NCBI GenBank assembly: GCA_941918925.1
Contig: OW799233.1
Location: forward strand, 71,000,578 to 71,064,577
Direction: 5' to 3'
Length of the DNA: 64,000 nucleotides
DNA from: Phyto melanocephala
Taxonomy: Eukaryota > Arthropoda > Insecta > Diptera > Rhinophoridae
The translations under genes were made by a program, and so were the position numbers. Of the stretch, positions 1-10,604 are shown piece by piece; within the stretch, counting starts at the first letter, position 1, and every line of letters starts with the position of its first letter. Under the pieces are notes generated by a model, which was not told the origin of the DNA, made no database searches, and worked only from the letters and a program-made list of their open reading frames with translations.

Positions 1-409
1 ATAGATAGATAAAAAAAATTTAGTAAAAAAATGTATTTTAAATATTCAAATACTTATTTTAAATCTGCTGATGCACATTTTTTGTTAATACTTTTAAATC
101 TTAAACCTCATAAAACTGTGTGTACAACTATATGTAAAGTTGGGCACAAAATATTACTCTAGTTAATTTTTGTCAACAAACTTCGGTCATTTTCGTTTTC
201 ACAAACTCCTATAAAATTCCTTTGTAGTTTGTGCAAAAAAATGTTACTAGAGTCATCTAGTGTTCTACGTGATGTTTAGCATAGACATCATCCTCAGTGT
301 TTGCAAAATGTAGTGGCGCCTTCAACAGATGTTGCCATCTGCAATGAATAAATGCAATGAATATGACTAATATATTTTTATACAAATTTAAAAAAAAAAA
401 AGTGCGCTT
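1..409. other. AT-rich DNA without a gene
   Basis: I see only A/T-rich sequence, short homopolymers and no protein or RNA signature. Short open frames on the minus strand have no recognisable domain and are rich in Phe, Lys and Ile, as expected from base composition. Confidence 0.6.
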
Positions 410-1033
410 GGTACATTTATTTTCCGTTATAACAAAGACTTTGACCAAAAAGCCATGATTGCAAAATTTCAGAACCGTACATATAGTTTTGTCAGTTTTA
501 TTACGTTTTAAATTTCAAATATACACTGAGCGGTATAAATTTTCGTACATTTTGACCTATAACTCCTTTTCTAATGCATAGATTAAAGCAATTTTTGGGG
601 ATAAATAATCTTTTGACTCGAGAAATATATATTCGAAGTTTCATGACTGTACGTTAATGCGTTTGGACACAATTCCATTTTATTCGATGTTAGCAGGACA
701 CGGTTTTTTCGACCTATTCTTGCTTTACGAGCTATAACTCTCTTCCTAATTTTCCGATTTAGCCCATTTTCAATACCAAACAAACCTTGTCTATAAGAAA
801 GATTCTGGCGAAATTCGAGCCCTTTAGCTTTTTCGGTGCGACCTCTATCGTGCTTTCAACAGACGGACAGACGGACAGACGGACGGACATAGCTAGATCG
901 TCATCAAATCAAACCCCGATTCAGAATATATATACTTTATGAGGTCTAAAATGGATATTTCGATGTGTTACAAACGGAATGACAAAATGAATATACCCCC
1001 ACCATTTTTTTGGTGGCGGGTATAAAAAAACAT
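410..1033 (+). repeat. DINE-1/Helentron-like dispersed repeat, copy 1
   Basis: The right part carries a GACGGACA-type tandem tract (about 861-892), then a segment reading like 'atatatatactttatg.ggtc', a 'acggaatgaca' block, and a closing near-palindrome 'ccaccatttttttggtgg' followed by 'cgggtataa'. The same blocks recur in reverse order and opposite strand at 31172-31935, so this is a dispersed family. The GACGGACA tract followed by 'tactttatgggg' and ending in 'gggtata' is the arrangement known from Drosophila INE-1/DINE-1. The family assignment is by resemblance, not alignment. Confidence 0.6.
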
Positions 1034-1376
1034 TATAGGTAACTAAATTAAACACAACTTTAAACAGAGATGAGTTCTTTAAATGTTGCGTTGGGCCAGT
1101 GTCAAAAAAATGTTCCGTTCCGTATTTTTGGTGACAAAGATTTTTTTAAGAAAATTATAGAGCCCTACGAAGAAAAGTTTGAAATATCTTTAAACTCAAA
1201 AAATATTTCGAATGTTCTTAATGATACCAGTCAACAAATAAAAGGAGTCATAGCAAAAATCGTGAGAAACAAAATGATTTGTTTAAAAATTGACGTTGCT
1301 ACTCGGCAAAACAAGCACATTTTGGGAGTAAAAATACAATATATACATGATTTTAAAATTTGTATAAATACTATAG

Positions 1377-1445
1377 GTATTGTTTTGAAAGACGTTTTAC
1401 AGATTTGTTAATGTAGTTTTAACCATAAATACATTTTTTAAACAG
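1377..1445 (+). other. Intron in the hAT transposase gene (69 nt)
   Basis: Donor g|GTATTG and acceptor AACAG|g. Removing it joins '..NTIG' to 'MIQLNKKHTAQ' in phase 1, matching the continuous hAT core. Without splicing the first exon runs into a stop at 1411. Confidence 0.7.
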
Positions 1446-2242
1446 GTATGATTCAACTAAATAAGAAACACACAGCTCAATATTTGAAAGAGGAAATAAT
1501 GAAATGTCTTGAAGAATATAGTATCGACATAAAGCAAATTTATTCAAACACCACCGACAATGGTGCCAACGTTGTTAAAGTTTCAAAGCTTTTACAAGAA
1601 TTACAGGATGATAATTTAACGACAGCAGACGATGCGGAATTTGACAATACATATGACATAATTGAGACCCAACTTTCCTCAGTATTTTCAGTGGTTCGGT
1701 GTGCAGCGCACACAATACATTTGGCGGCATATGATGTTATTGGAACTCTGGAAACAGAAATAAAGGAAGTTCGAGATATTGTGAAAAAGATTCGAACTAT
1801 CATAAGGACGGGAAATCAAGATATAAGTCTACCATGTCTAGATAATGTTACTAGGTGGAATTCTACCTACGATATGATTATTTCCACACTAGGTCTCAAA
1901 GAGTATATTAATGAACTCGATGATTCTACAAATATATCCCTCAATTGGATATTTGTAAAAAGTTTTGCTACTGCATTTAAACCATAGGCCACATGCACAA
2001 TACATATGCAAAAAGAGCAAAATATAATTGGAGATTTTTATCGCGACTGGTTGGAATGTGAGTTACAATTGGAAGATATGATCCAAACAAACGCGAATGC
2101 AGAAGCTTTACAAAAAGCAATGGTAATAAGAAAAGTTAAGCTTCTTGAACGCGATGCCTTCGTATCTGCACTTTATTTAGACCCTCGCTTTAATTGCCAA
2201 GGAACGCCACTACTCACAAACAATCAAAAACAAACTGCAATG

Positions 2243-2332
2243 GTAAGTTTAAGTTTGATTTTTAAGTTGCAAAAATATTTACTTAACTTATAACACAAAT
2301 GTTAAAAAAAATTATATATAATTTTTCTTCAG
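2243..2332 (+). other. Intron in the hAT transposase gene (90 nt)
   Basis: Donor ATG|GTAAGT and acceptor TTTTTCTTCAG|GAT with a T-rich tract. Removal is phase 0 and joins '..QTAM' to 'DHLIKTYEMI' in the same frame that carries the C-terminal dimerisation domain. Confidence 0.75.
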
Positions 2333-2842
2333 GATCATTTAATAAAAACATATGAAATGATTAATCACATATCGAATACGACATCTACGCAGGGTGAGAA
2401 CGAAAGTAATTCGATTTCCGAATATTCAAGTTCATTAGATATTGCTCCAGGCACGTCGGATGCGGCACACTCTAAAGTAGAACAACATATTTACCATCTA
2501 GTAAATATATTTAATTTAACAGCAACAAATCAAAATGATGACATAAAAACCAAACTTCTTGCTTTAAGTAAACAACGAATGGAAGCGTTACAAATTAACG
2601 TGTTGCAATATTGGAGAAAAAAAAATCAACATAATTTCAAATTAAGCCAGCTTGCTGAAGTGGCACTTGCTGTACCTGCAACGCAGGTTTCTGTAGAACG
2701 TGCATTTAGTGCACTTGCTACAGTATTAACCAAGTTAAGATCTAAGCTCTCAAAAAAATCGATGTCTAATATATTAATAACAAAATTAAACTTTGACTTG
2801 CTCGACTGCTCAGCCCTTAAAATAGAATTAAACAACGGTTAA

Positions 2843-3382
2843 ATTTTTTTATATTTTTCGTTAATTATTATACCATTTATTTATTATTATTTTTTTGTTA
2901 ATGAATTCTGTAATTTAATTTTTTGTTTTAGTTATTATTTAGTTTTTTAAAAAATATGATAATTTAATGAATTGTTTTAAAAATTGTTATTTAATTATTG
3001 TCGATACTCGTTAATAAAGTGTATCAGATTTTTTTCAATCGCTAATGGAAACGCAGCCTTTTTAAGTTTTTCTGATGTTTCGCGTCATCTAGGCAGTCAC
3101 CACTACCTGCTCAACTGTACCGTCCTTAATTGAGGTTGATTTTTGATTTTGTGGTTTTTCCTTGAAAATGTGTTTTTTTTACATAGTTTTTAAGAATTAG
3201 GGTCAAAATTTTTATGGTTTTTTTATTCTTATTAAAATCAATTTATATGTATATATACGAAGGAAATATAGTCTTTATGGCATCAAAAATTACAGAAATA
3301 TATATGTATGTACTCGTAAATGCCTGTCAAAACGGAGTCATACAGACTCTACTTGACTGTTGGCGTGCAGCGAACTACCACG
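2843..3382. other. Non-coding AT-rich DNA
   Basis: This is probably 3' flank of the first hAT copy and the target DNA of the second one. It has no domain-bearing frame; a GC-richer patch around 3050-3130 has no recognised identity. Confidence 0.5.
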
Positions 3383-3390
3383 ATAACCAA
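3383..3390. repeat. Left 8-bp target-site duplication, ATAACCAA
   Basis: It is identical to 4931-4938 on the other side of the element. Eight base pairs is the duplication length of hAT elements. Confidence 0.9.
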
Positions 3391-4930
3391 CAGCGTTGTC
3401 AACTTTAAAATTTCAAAAAGCACCATAACCCAGGAAAAAACGCGTCATTCTCAAAAAAAAGCACTAAATTTATAATTTGTAAATTATTTTTTTATTTATT
3501 TAATAAAATTTTACATTTATATAAATTTCTTTGCAAATAAGACATTTTTAAATGAATATCAGAATAAATAACAAAAAAATTTACAAAAATTAAACAACGA
3601 ATATCTTTTAGTCAGTCAGTACAGATTTACATAGATACATATATTTATATGTAAATAAAAATAAAATAAAAATATTTAAATATTTAAAAATATTTAATTA
3701 TTAAAGTAATTATCAATTCACAATATATCACAGGAGTGATGCATTGTAAGAAATTTATTTCAATATTTAGAAAAAATTACGACAGGATTAATTTTTCCAT
3801 ACCTGATGCATTTAAACGACGTTTAATAAACCTATGTCAATTTGTTGTACAAAATATTAAAGAAATTATTCACCAAATAAGTACAACTATTATTTAATAT
3901 TTAAATATTTTTATGTTACATATTAGAGTAATTAAATAGAACTATTTCTAACTAAAAATTATGAAAAATTTTAATAAACTTGCAGTTTAATAATTCGATT
4001 AGGATTTAAGCTTTTCTCTGTGTAAATAATATCAAATATCAATGTTAAAGTCAATTATTTCTTCATTATTATCACTATCATCTGGCCACAACATAGTCTT
4101 AATTTCAAATTGTAATGCTTTATAAATATCATTGCTATTAATCAGAATATTTACTTCATCAGCTATTTGGTAGGTTTCGCAACAGGAATTTTCCCGTTTA
4201 AGCCCATTTTTAATGCGAAGTAAGGCATTAACTGAATTTAAAGACATTCGGTTGCGAATTTTAGATTTAAACACATTCATGGGAGCGACAAAAGTTTAAC
4301 GTTTAAGTTTAATGCTTCAAAGGGATTTAAGTTAACTGCATCTTTGTACGATTTAACTTCAATCCAAAAATCGAGTGGATTCAATATTTTGCCATTGGTA
4401 ACGGTAAAATATCTTCTTTTGTATGTGATAAAACATTTCTAACATTAATTATGTTAATTTTACTCAAAATTTCAAGGTTTTCTGGTAAAATTTTTAAACG
4501 TTTAAACTTGTGAGACGCTAAAAGTTTAATCATTTATAAGATGATCTCAAAAGAAAGAGGAATTTCTTTTATTCACATTCACCTCAAATGCATATACATA
4601 TGTATAAAGTTAGACATTTTGAAACAAAAACTTTCTGGGCAATCAATTATCTTATAAATAATTAAATTTTTAGTGTAATATTATTTTCTTGCCGAGTTGC
4701 ATGTAATTGTACTATAAGTTACATTTTGGTAGTATGTATATAAATTTACACTTACAAAAAATTTTTTTCAATTAATTAATTTGAATTTTAGTGTTTGGTG
4801 TCACCGAAATAAAAAGAAAATCACTAAAAACTAAAAAAAAAATCACCAAGCACTGACTCACAATTTTTTCGCTTTCTAAATGTTAAAAATCACCAAAAAC
4901 GGTGATAAAATCACCGAGTTGACAACGCTG
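3391..4930 (-). mobile_element. hAT element with exact ends, internally decayed (1540 bp)
   Basis: The ends are a 14-bp terminal inverted repeat, CAGCGTTGTCAACT on the left and its exact complement AGTTGACAACGCTG on the right, flanked by the perfect 8-bp direct repeat ATAACCAA. Subterminal 'caccaaaaacggtgataaaatcaccg' motifs near the right end resemble transposase-binding repeats. The only coding trace is a minus-strand transposase C-terminus (4032-4380). The element is therefore non-autonomous now and is probably an internal-deletion derivative of a coding hAT. Its TIRs are clean although its gene is ruined, so it may have been mobilised in trans by a related transposase. Confidence 0.9.
4032..4380 (-). 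pseudogene. hAT transposase C-terminal fragment with deletion and frameshift
   Basis: Reading the minus strand, about 36 residues from 4380 ('NPLDFWIEV', then 'NPFEALNLNVKLLSLP') lead to a stop at about 4280. A second frame then continues 'MNVFKSKIRNRMSLNSVNALLRIKNGL' and ends in an acidic tail at 4032. In hAT proteins the block between 'LLSLP' and 'MN.VKSKIRNRM' normally carries a short 'SNA.VERVFS'-like signature. That block is missing here, so a small deletion removed it and shifted the frame. The rest of the transposase toward 4900 is not recognisable. Confidence 0.75.
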
Positions 4931-4938
4931 ATAACCAA
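4931..4938. repeat. Right 8-bp target-site duplication, ATAACCAA
   Basis: Exact match to 3383-3390; it defines the right boundary of the hAT element at 4930. Confidence 0.9.
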
Positions 4939-5289
4939 CTCGTAAATTCACTCGTAAATACACTCGTACATGTATTCTTACATGTAAGAATACATGCAAG
5001 AATACATGTAATTTTATTTTAGCGTAAACGAACTGTTTTTTTAGAGTACACGAACTTAGAAATATATGTAGCTACACTCGAACCTGTGTTGTGTTGAAGT
5101 GTGCTGCGATGGAAGATACGTGAACTATACACGTACGTGTACGCAGCCAAAAATGAAAGCAAAAAATACTCGTGTTTGTGATGGGTATAATTCAACATTA
5201 AGAAACAAACATAAATGTTATGAAAATAAAAATATGTGTGTGTTGCTTTGACCTATGTTTTTTTACATTTATGTACGAGTTTTTTATTT
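4939..5289. other. Non-coding stretch with a 28-bp perfect palindrome
   Basis: Repeated 'actcgtaaa' steps lead into a perfect palindrome at 4969-4996 centred on ACATGT, followed by a second 'gaatacatgta' copy. The rest is AT-rich without a recognised gene. Confidence 0.6.
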
Positions 5290-5425
5290 AGTGTGTGTTT
5301 TTTCTGAACCTTGAATATAACTATGGTACCCCGTTACAAATTTTTAGCGTTGGTTTGCCACTTCCGCTGCTGAAGTTCACTGAGGTATTCCTGCAACCAT
5401 CGCTCCCAAAATTTATGTTTAATTT
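5290..5425 (-). pseudogene. BEL/Pao retrotransposon pol C-terminal scrap
   Basis: On the minus strand, residues from about 5417 read 'FWERWLQEYLSELQQRKW', the conserved block at the end of BEL/Pao integrase (the DUF5641-type 'FW.RW..EYL..LQQR' motif). After 'TNAKNL' there is an in-frame stop, and the same frame continues 'RGTIVIFKVQ', the expected following strand of that domain. Only about 45 codons remain. The fragment abuts a plus-strand Ty3/gypsy scrap at about 5425-5430, so this is a junction between two unrelated LTR elements. Confidence 0.65.
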
Positions 5426-5429
5426 GTGG

Positions 5430-6593
5430 CCTGGTAAAAGTATTGTTGCAGCAGATTATTTTTCTAGAAATTTTATTGATACTGGTGATAAAGCACATGA
5501 AAAAGGGATTACAGAAATGATACATTGTGTAAATGTGACAGATAATTCATTGGAGAGAATTAGTAATACTACTCAGGTATTATAACAAAAGAAATGATAT
5601 AATGATAAATGGAAAGTTAATATTTTATAATGATCGTATTATGATACAACGAAATATTCTGGAAAAATTACATGAGAGTCATATGGGTATAACAAAGACA
5701 AGAAAAAGAGCCGCAGAGTTATTTTATTGGAGGGATATGAATCAGGATATAGAGAATTATATTTCAAAATGTGGAAAATGCCGAGAAATAGGTCAATCTC
5801 TTATTAAAGAACCGATGATATCTCATGATATTCCAAATTTACCTTTTGAAAAAATTGGTTGTGACATTTTAGAATATTCTGGTAAAAATTGTTTAGTTGT
5901 TGTAGATTATTATAGCAAGTGGATCGAATTAATTTATTTAAAATCTAAAACATCGTCAGATGTCATTGAAGCGTGGAAGTGTTTGCAAGATTCGGTATAC
6001 CCAAAGTTGTTATAGCTGATAATATGCCATTTGCTTCATATGAATGTTCAGAATTTTCAAAGAGATGGAATTTTAGAATAATAACAAGTAATCCAAATTA
6101 TCCCAGAAGAAATGGTATGGCTGAAAGAGCAGTTGGAATTGCTAAAAAGATTTAAAAAAAATCAGAAACAAAAGATAATGTTTATAATGCACTATTGGAA
6201 TACCGAAATACTCCAGTTAAAGATTTAAATTATTCACCAGCACAACTGTTATTACATAGACGTTTACGGACCAAACTACCCATTGCAGACAAGTTGTTAC
6301 AACCTAACTCTAAATATATTTGCAACAAATTGATAAGGGTGGAAAAGGAAAATAAAACAAAGAATTTTGAAAAATACTATAATAAGAGAACAAAAGAAAG
6401 AAAAGGATTTAAGATTGGTAATAATATATATTTTAAAATTGATTTATCACGAAAATGGATACCTGGAGTAATAATTGCCTATTATAGTACGCCTAGATCT
6501 TATGTTGTAAAAAGTTTAATTGACGAAAAAACTTATAGAAGAAATTCCACTCATATTACATTTAGAAAAATAGATGATAATGTCTTAATCTAA
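5430..6593 (+). pseudogene. Ty3/gypsy pol 3' fragment: RNase H tail and integrase, frameshifted
   Basis: The first piece ends an RNase H domain ('WPGKSIVAADYFSRNF'). After a frame change near 5585 the integrase begins at 5602 with the H2C2 zinc site (HESHMG ... CGKCRE). The core follows: 'GCDILEYSGKNC' with the first catalytic Asp, 'FGIPKVVIADNMPF' with the second, and 'NPNYPRRNGMAERAV' with the Glu. A frameshift lies between 5973 and 6013 and a TAA stop at 6153-6155. The C-terminal part (6195-6593) has 'EYRNTPVKDLNYSPAQLL' and a GPY/F-like end. In the second catalytic motif the usual SDNG..F reads ADNMPF. No RT or gag is present upstream. Confidence 0.85.
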
Positions 6594-7018
6594 TGTAATA
6601 AAAACAAGACTAGTGATAATACTGTTAATTTACGCAAAAGTAGTCAAATTAGAAAACCAACAAAATTTTATAAACCTATGTAATTGTTATAGTCTAAATT
6701 TATCTGAGTTTATTGTGTTACTAATTGATATTTTAAATTCTTTCCTTATTTATTATAAAAATTATTATTATTATTTTATAATTTATTTTTAGTATTAATA
6801 TTATTATTTATATAACATAAAAAAAAGAAGTAGGAAGATGTTGTATTATAAAAATTACTTTTAATCTTACTAGTCTATGAATTTTATATAATGTATGTAT
6901 ACTTCAAAAATAGAGAATATATATAATATCAATTGTTGTTGAAACATAAAACTAATTGTTTTACAATAACAATAGTTTGTATCACCATTCATCTCATATG
7001 AAATACGTCCATACATAT
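6594..7018 (+). other. Probable 3' end and start of 3' LTR of the gypsy fragment
   Basis: After the integrase stop the sequence is AT-rich. A purine run 'aaaaaaaagaagtaggaaga' at about 6819-6838 followed by TGTTGTATTATA looks like a polypurine tract and LTR start. The presumed LTR is cut short by the DINE-like repeat at about 7019, and no second copy exists in the window, so the LTR call is an inference. Confidence 0.35.
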
Positions 7019-7808
7019 AAACAAGTAAGAGCGCTTTATTCGGCCGTGCCGAATCTTATATACCCTTCACAACGTGTAATCATGCAATAACAGTAGTTTG
7101 TGTCACCATTCATCCCATATAAAATACGTGCATACATATAAAAACATACATATATAAAAACATCCCATTGTAAAATTATGAATTCACGTATGTATGTTAA
7201 AAAAACAAAAAAAAAAAAAAAATTTTTTAAAAAAATTAAAAAAAAAAATTATTATATATATAATATATATAAAACAAAACAAAAAATAAAAAAAAAAAAT
7301 TTTAAAAATAATAATAAAAATATAAATAATATATTAAATAAAAAATAAAAAAAATAAAATAAAAAATTTTTGAAAAATTGAAAAAAAAAATTTTTTTTGA
7401 CTCAGCTGGGATTCGATGCCACGTTTTCTCTAACCAGTATACATGTTTGTATGTATGTATGTTGTTGTTGTAATGTTGTTTTTGTGAAAAAAAATCGAGG
7501 TGGTCGTGGGTTTTTGCTCATATCTCAGTTGTTTATGTCCCGATGTTTCTGATTTTCAATACCGATCTACTCCCGAATATTTCTGATATTTTAATACCTT
7601 ACCCGGGTCCAACCTATGTCGGGGGGCTTCAAAAAGTTGATTTCAACATACACACGGACAGACGGTCAGACTGACAGAGCTTAATCGTCTCCCCTATTCA
7701 TAAGCTTTCAGAAAATATATACTTTATGGGGTCGGAAATGAAAATTGTAGAAATTTCACACGGAATGACAAACCTATATATACCCTTTTTCACTGTGTGA
7801 AGGGTATA
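7019..7808 (+). repeat. DINE-like element, copy A
   Basis: It starts 'aacaagtaagagcgctttattcggc', with the perfect hairpin TTCGGC-CGT-GCCGAA, then 'tatacccttcacaacgtgta'. It ends with a 'cagacgg' tract, 'tactttatggggtcgg', 'acggaatgacaaa' and 'gtgtgaagggtata'. The interior is a long A/T homopolymer field followed by a tRNA-like module 'cagctgggattcgatgccac' at about 7404-7423. That module is in the opposite orientation to the one in the neighbouring copy B. Confidence 0.65.
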
Positions 7809-7893
7809 AAAACATACATATATAAAAACATCCTTTTGTAAAATTTAAAATTTACGTATGTGTGTGAAAAAATATAAAAAAAAATTAAAAAAA

Positions 7894-8626
7894 AACAAGT
7901 AACAGTGCTATATTCGGCCGTGCCGAATCTTATATACCCTTCACAACGTGTAGTCATGCGATAACAATTGTTTGTATCACCATTCATCCCATATAAAATA
8001 CGTGCATACGTACACGTTAGAATAAATGTGGCATCGAATCCCAGCTGAGCCAAAAAAATTTTATTTTATTTTATTTAATATATTATTTATATTTTATTAT
8101 TTTTTTTATATTTTTTTAAATTTTTTTAAAAAATTTTTTTAGAAAAATTTTTAAAAAATTTTTTTAAATTTTTTTTTAAATTTTTTTTTAATATTTTTTT
8201 TTGTAGTTTTTTTTTTAATTTTTAATATTTTTTTTTTGTAATTTTTTTTGTTTGGTATGTTTTTTACATGTATCTATGTATGTATGTTGTTGTTGTAATT
8301 GTGAAAAAAACGAGGTGGTCGTGGTTTTTTGCTCATATCTCAGAAAGTTATTGGGCGATTGTGCTGAATTTCAACAGCGATTCATTCCTGGATATTTCCA
8401 AGAGATTGATACCATATACAGATCTGAGGAACATATAGTTGCTTCTAAAAGTTGATTTCAACCAACACACGGACAGACGGACAGACGGTCAGGGCTTAAT
8501 CGACTCCTCTATTCATAAGCTTTTAGAAAATATATACTTTATGGGGTCGGAAATGAAAATTGTAGAAATTACAAACGGAATGACAAAGCTATATATACCC
8601 TTGTGCACCACAGGTGAAGGGTATAA
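7894..8626 (+). repeat. DINE-like element, copy B (left arm of inverted pair)
   Basis: It has the same start (aacaagtaacagtgctatattcggc) and end (caggtgaagggtata) as copy A. The interior has 'gcatcgaatcccagctgagcc' at about 8031-8051 followed by a T-rich field and 'ggaggtggtcgtgg'-type sequence. It is mirrored almost base for base by copy C at 9012-9760. Confidence 0.7.
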
Positions 8627-9011
8627 TAAAACAAATAAATATACCCTTTACAACGTGTAGTTATGCAATAACAATTGTTTGTATCACCATTCATCTCATA
8701 TAAAATACGTACATACATGTAAAAAACATTCGTATAAAAAACATACCATTGTAAAATTATTAATTAATTTACGTTTGTCTTTTTCTAAAAAAAAAATGTA
8801 TTAAAAACCAAAAAAAAAAAAATTAAAAAATTTTTTAAAGAAAATTAAAAAAATAGTTGTTTTTTGTATTGAGCTTGAGAACACTTTTTTTTACATAAAA
8901 AATAGTTTTAATTTTATTTTCCGATATCGCTACCACATTGGGTAGCTGCTTCAGGGAAAATTTTTACAATTTTTAACAATTAAAATACTAGAATTGTTCA
9001 AAAACCAAATT
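8627..9011. other. Spacer of the inverted DINE pair
   Basis: This 385-bp stretch contains a partial DINE start (tataccctttacaacgtgtagtt) at about 8640, long A/T runs, and one GC-richer patch at about 8925-8955 ('gctaccacattgggtagctgc', itself a short inverted repeat). No gene. Confidence 0.6.
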
Positions 9012-9760
9012 TTTATACCCTTCACCTGTGGTGCACAAGGGTATATATAGCTTTGTCATTCCGTTTGTAATTTCTACAATTTTCATTTCCGACCCCATAA
9101 AGTATATATTTTCTGAAAGCTTATGAATAGAGGAGTCGATTAAGCCCTGACAGTCTGTCCGTCTGTCCGTGTGTTGGTTGAAATCAACTTTTGGAAGCAA
9201 CTATATGTTCCTCAGATCTGTACATGGTATCAATCTCTTGGAAATATCCAGGAATGAATCGCTATTGCAATTCAGCACAATCGCCCCATAACTTTCTGAG
9301 ATATGAGCAAAAAACCACGACCACCTCGTTTTTTTTCACAATTACAACAACAACATACATACATACATGTAAAAAACATACCAAACAAAAAAAATTACCA
9401 AAAAAAAAAATATTAAAAATAAGAAAAAAATAAAAAAAAAAACTAAAAAAAAAAAATTTTTTAAAAAATTAAAAAAAAAATTTTAAAAAATTTTTTAAAA
9501 ATTTTTCTAAAAAAATTTTTTAAAAAAATTTAAAAAAAATATAAAAAAAATAATAAAATATAAATAATATATTAAATAAAATAAAATAAATTTTTTTTGG
9601 CTCAGCTGGGATTCGATGCCACATATATTCTAACCAGTATATACATATGCACGTATTTTATATGGGATGAATGGTGATACAAACAATTGTTATAGCATGA
9701 CTACACGTTGTGAAGGGTATATAAGATTCGGCACGGCCGAATATAGCACTGTTACTTGTT
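9012..9760 (-). repeat. DINE-like element, copy C (right arm of inverted pair)
   Basis: Reverse complement of copy B, from 'tatacccttcacctgtggtgcac' to 'ggccgaatatagcactgttacttgtt'. The two arms could pair over about 730 bp, giving a large hairpin if read through by transcription. Confidence 0.7.
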
Positions 9761-9766
9761 CTCTGT

Positions 9767-10433
9767 GTGAAGGGTATAATTAAGTACTACCTTTTTAGGT
9801 ATAATACATTGTTTAAAAGAAAATATCGCACATTGAAACAGTTTGAAATTGGTTTTTATAATATTTTAGATTTTGAAGACTGGAAATCTTTAAAAAAAGG
9901 TAGCCAGTTAACCAATTTTGTTCTAGATTCTGCAATTCTTTGCATTATAAAAGAAAATTTTAGAAACGTACTAAGTTTACCATGTCAAATAAATGAAATT
10001 TGTTTGGAAAAAATTAATAGACTGGCGGTACAAGAACCAAATTTTATCATTGTACCTATTTTGAAAAGCAGTCATTTTACTGTTTGCATTTTAAATATGT
10101 TATCACTAGAATTTGTTTTTATTGATTCTCTATATAACGGTAAAGGAAAATCGCATTATAATAAATTTATTACATAAATCGCGGAAATATCTTGAAATAT
10201 CTAATAGAGATAGACAAAAAGATGCTGTGAGTTGTGGCGTGTTTGTCATTATGTATGTTTTTCATTATTTTATGAAAAACCCATTGGTAAATTTACCACG
10301 TCCTGATCAATATAAAGAAACCATAAAATCAATGTTAATTCAAAATTCTGATGACTTTTCACAATTTGGCTGTCATTATGGAAACGTTAAAATAATTAAA
10401 ACTAAATGCAGTATTTGTAAACATACAGTTTGA
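9767..10433 (+). pseudogene. Ulp1/SENP-type cysteine protease (C48) domain, frameshifted
   Basis: The first frame (9767-10177) runs from 'GSQLTNFVLDSAILCI' through 'SSHFTVCILN' (catalytic His) to 'FVFIDSLYNG' (catalytic Asp). After a frameshift near 10170 the second frame carries 'RQKDAVSCGVFVIMYVFHYF', the Gln plus Cys of the C48 active site, and ends 'KTKCSICKHTV'. All four catalytic-type residues are therefore present but in two frames. The frame opens only a few bases after the end of DINE copy C, so the N-terminus is truncated. Ulp1 domains of this kind are carried by several DNA transposon groups as well as by host SUMO proteases. No transposase is visible beside it, so a mobile-element origin is my inference. 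It may still be a decayed host gene. Confidence 0.75.
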
Positions 10434-10604
10434 AAAAAATGTGAAAAACATATTCATAACAATTCATTTAATATATGCAAAATATATAGTAATGATATTT
10501 TAAATTAAAATGTGATATATATCACCACAAAAAAGTGCGTACAGTTGCTAAAAATGTATAAAGAAAGTACAAACAGTGCTTTCATTAACGTAGAAAATAC
10601 AGAA

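Larger units (their letters stand above)
1067..2842 (+). pseudogene. hAT-superfamily transposase, three exons, one nonsense codon, 5' end missing
   Basis: Three open segments join through two small GT-AG introns. Exon A (from an acceptor 'ttaaacag' before 1067 to 1376) has the hAT start of core 'FRIFGDKDFFKKIIEPY'. Exon B (1446-2242) has 'TTDNGANVVKV', carrying the second catalytic-type Asp, and 'RCAAHTIHLAA', the C/H motif near the insertion domain, then 'VTRWNSTYDM'. Exon C (2333-2842) ends in the hAT C-terminal dimerisation region with 'VPATQVSVERAFSALAT'. A TAG stop at 1985-1987 interrupts exon B while the frame stays open on both sides, so the copy is dead unless read through. The N-terminal BED zinc-finger exon expected upstream is absent: a DINE-like repeat ends at about 1033, right before the acceptor. 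I did not find terminal inverted repeats for this copy. Confidence 0.85.

Noticed and set aside
7200..7400. Long A/T tracts that might look like a CRISPR or satellite array
   Set aside because: There is no regular repeat-spacer structure; this is a simple homopolymer field in a eukaryotic repeat.
8252..8660. Frames reading through the GACGGACA tract ('TDRRTDGQG')
   Set aside because: These are translations of the DINE-like repeat; the same peptide appears in the inverted copy.
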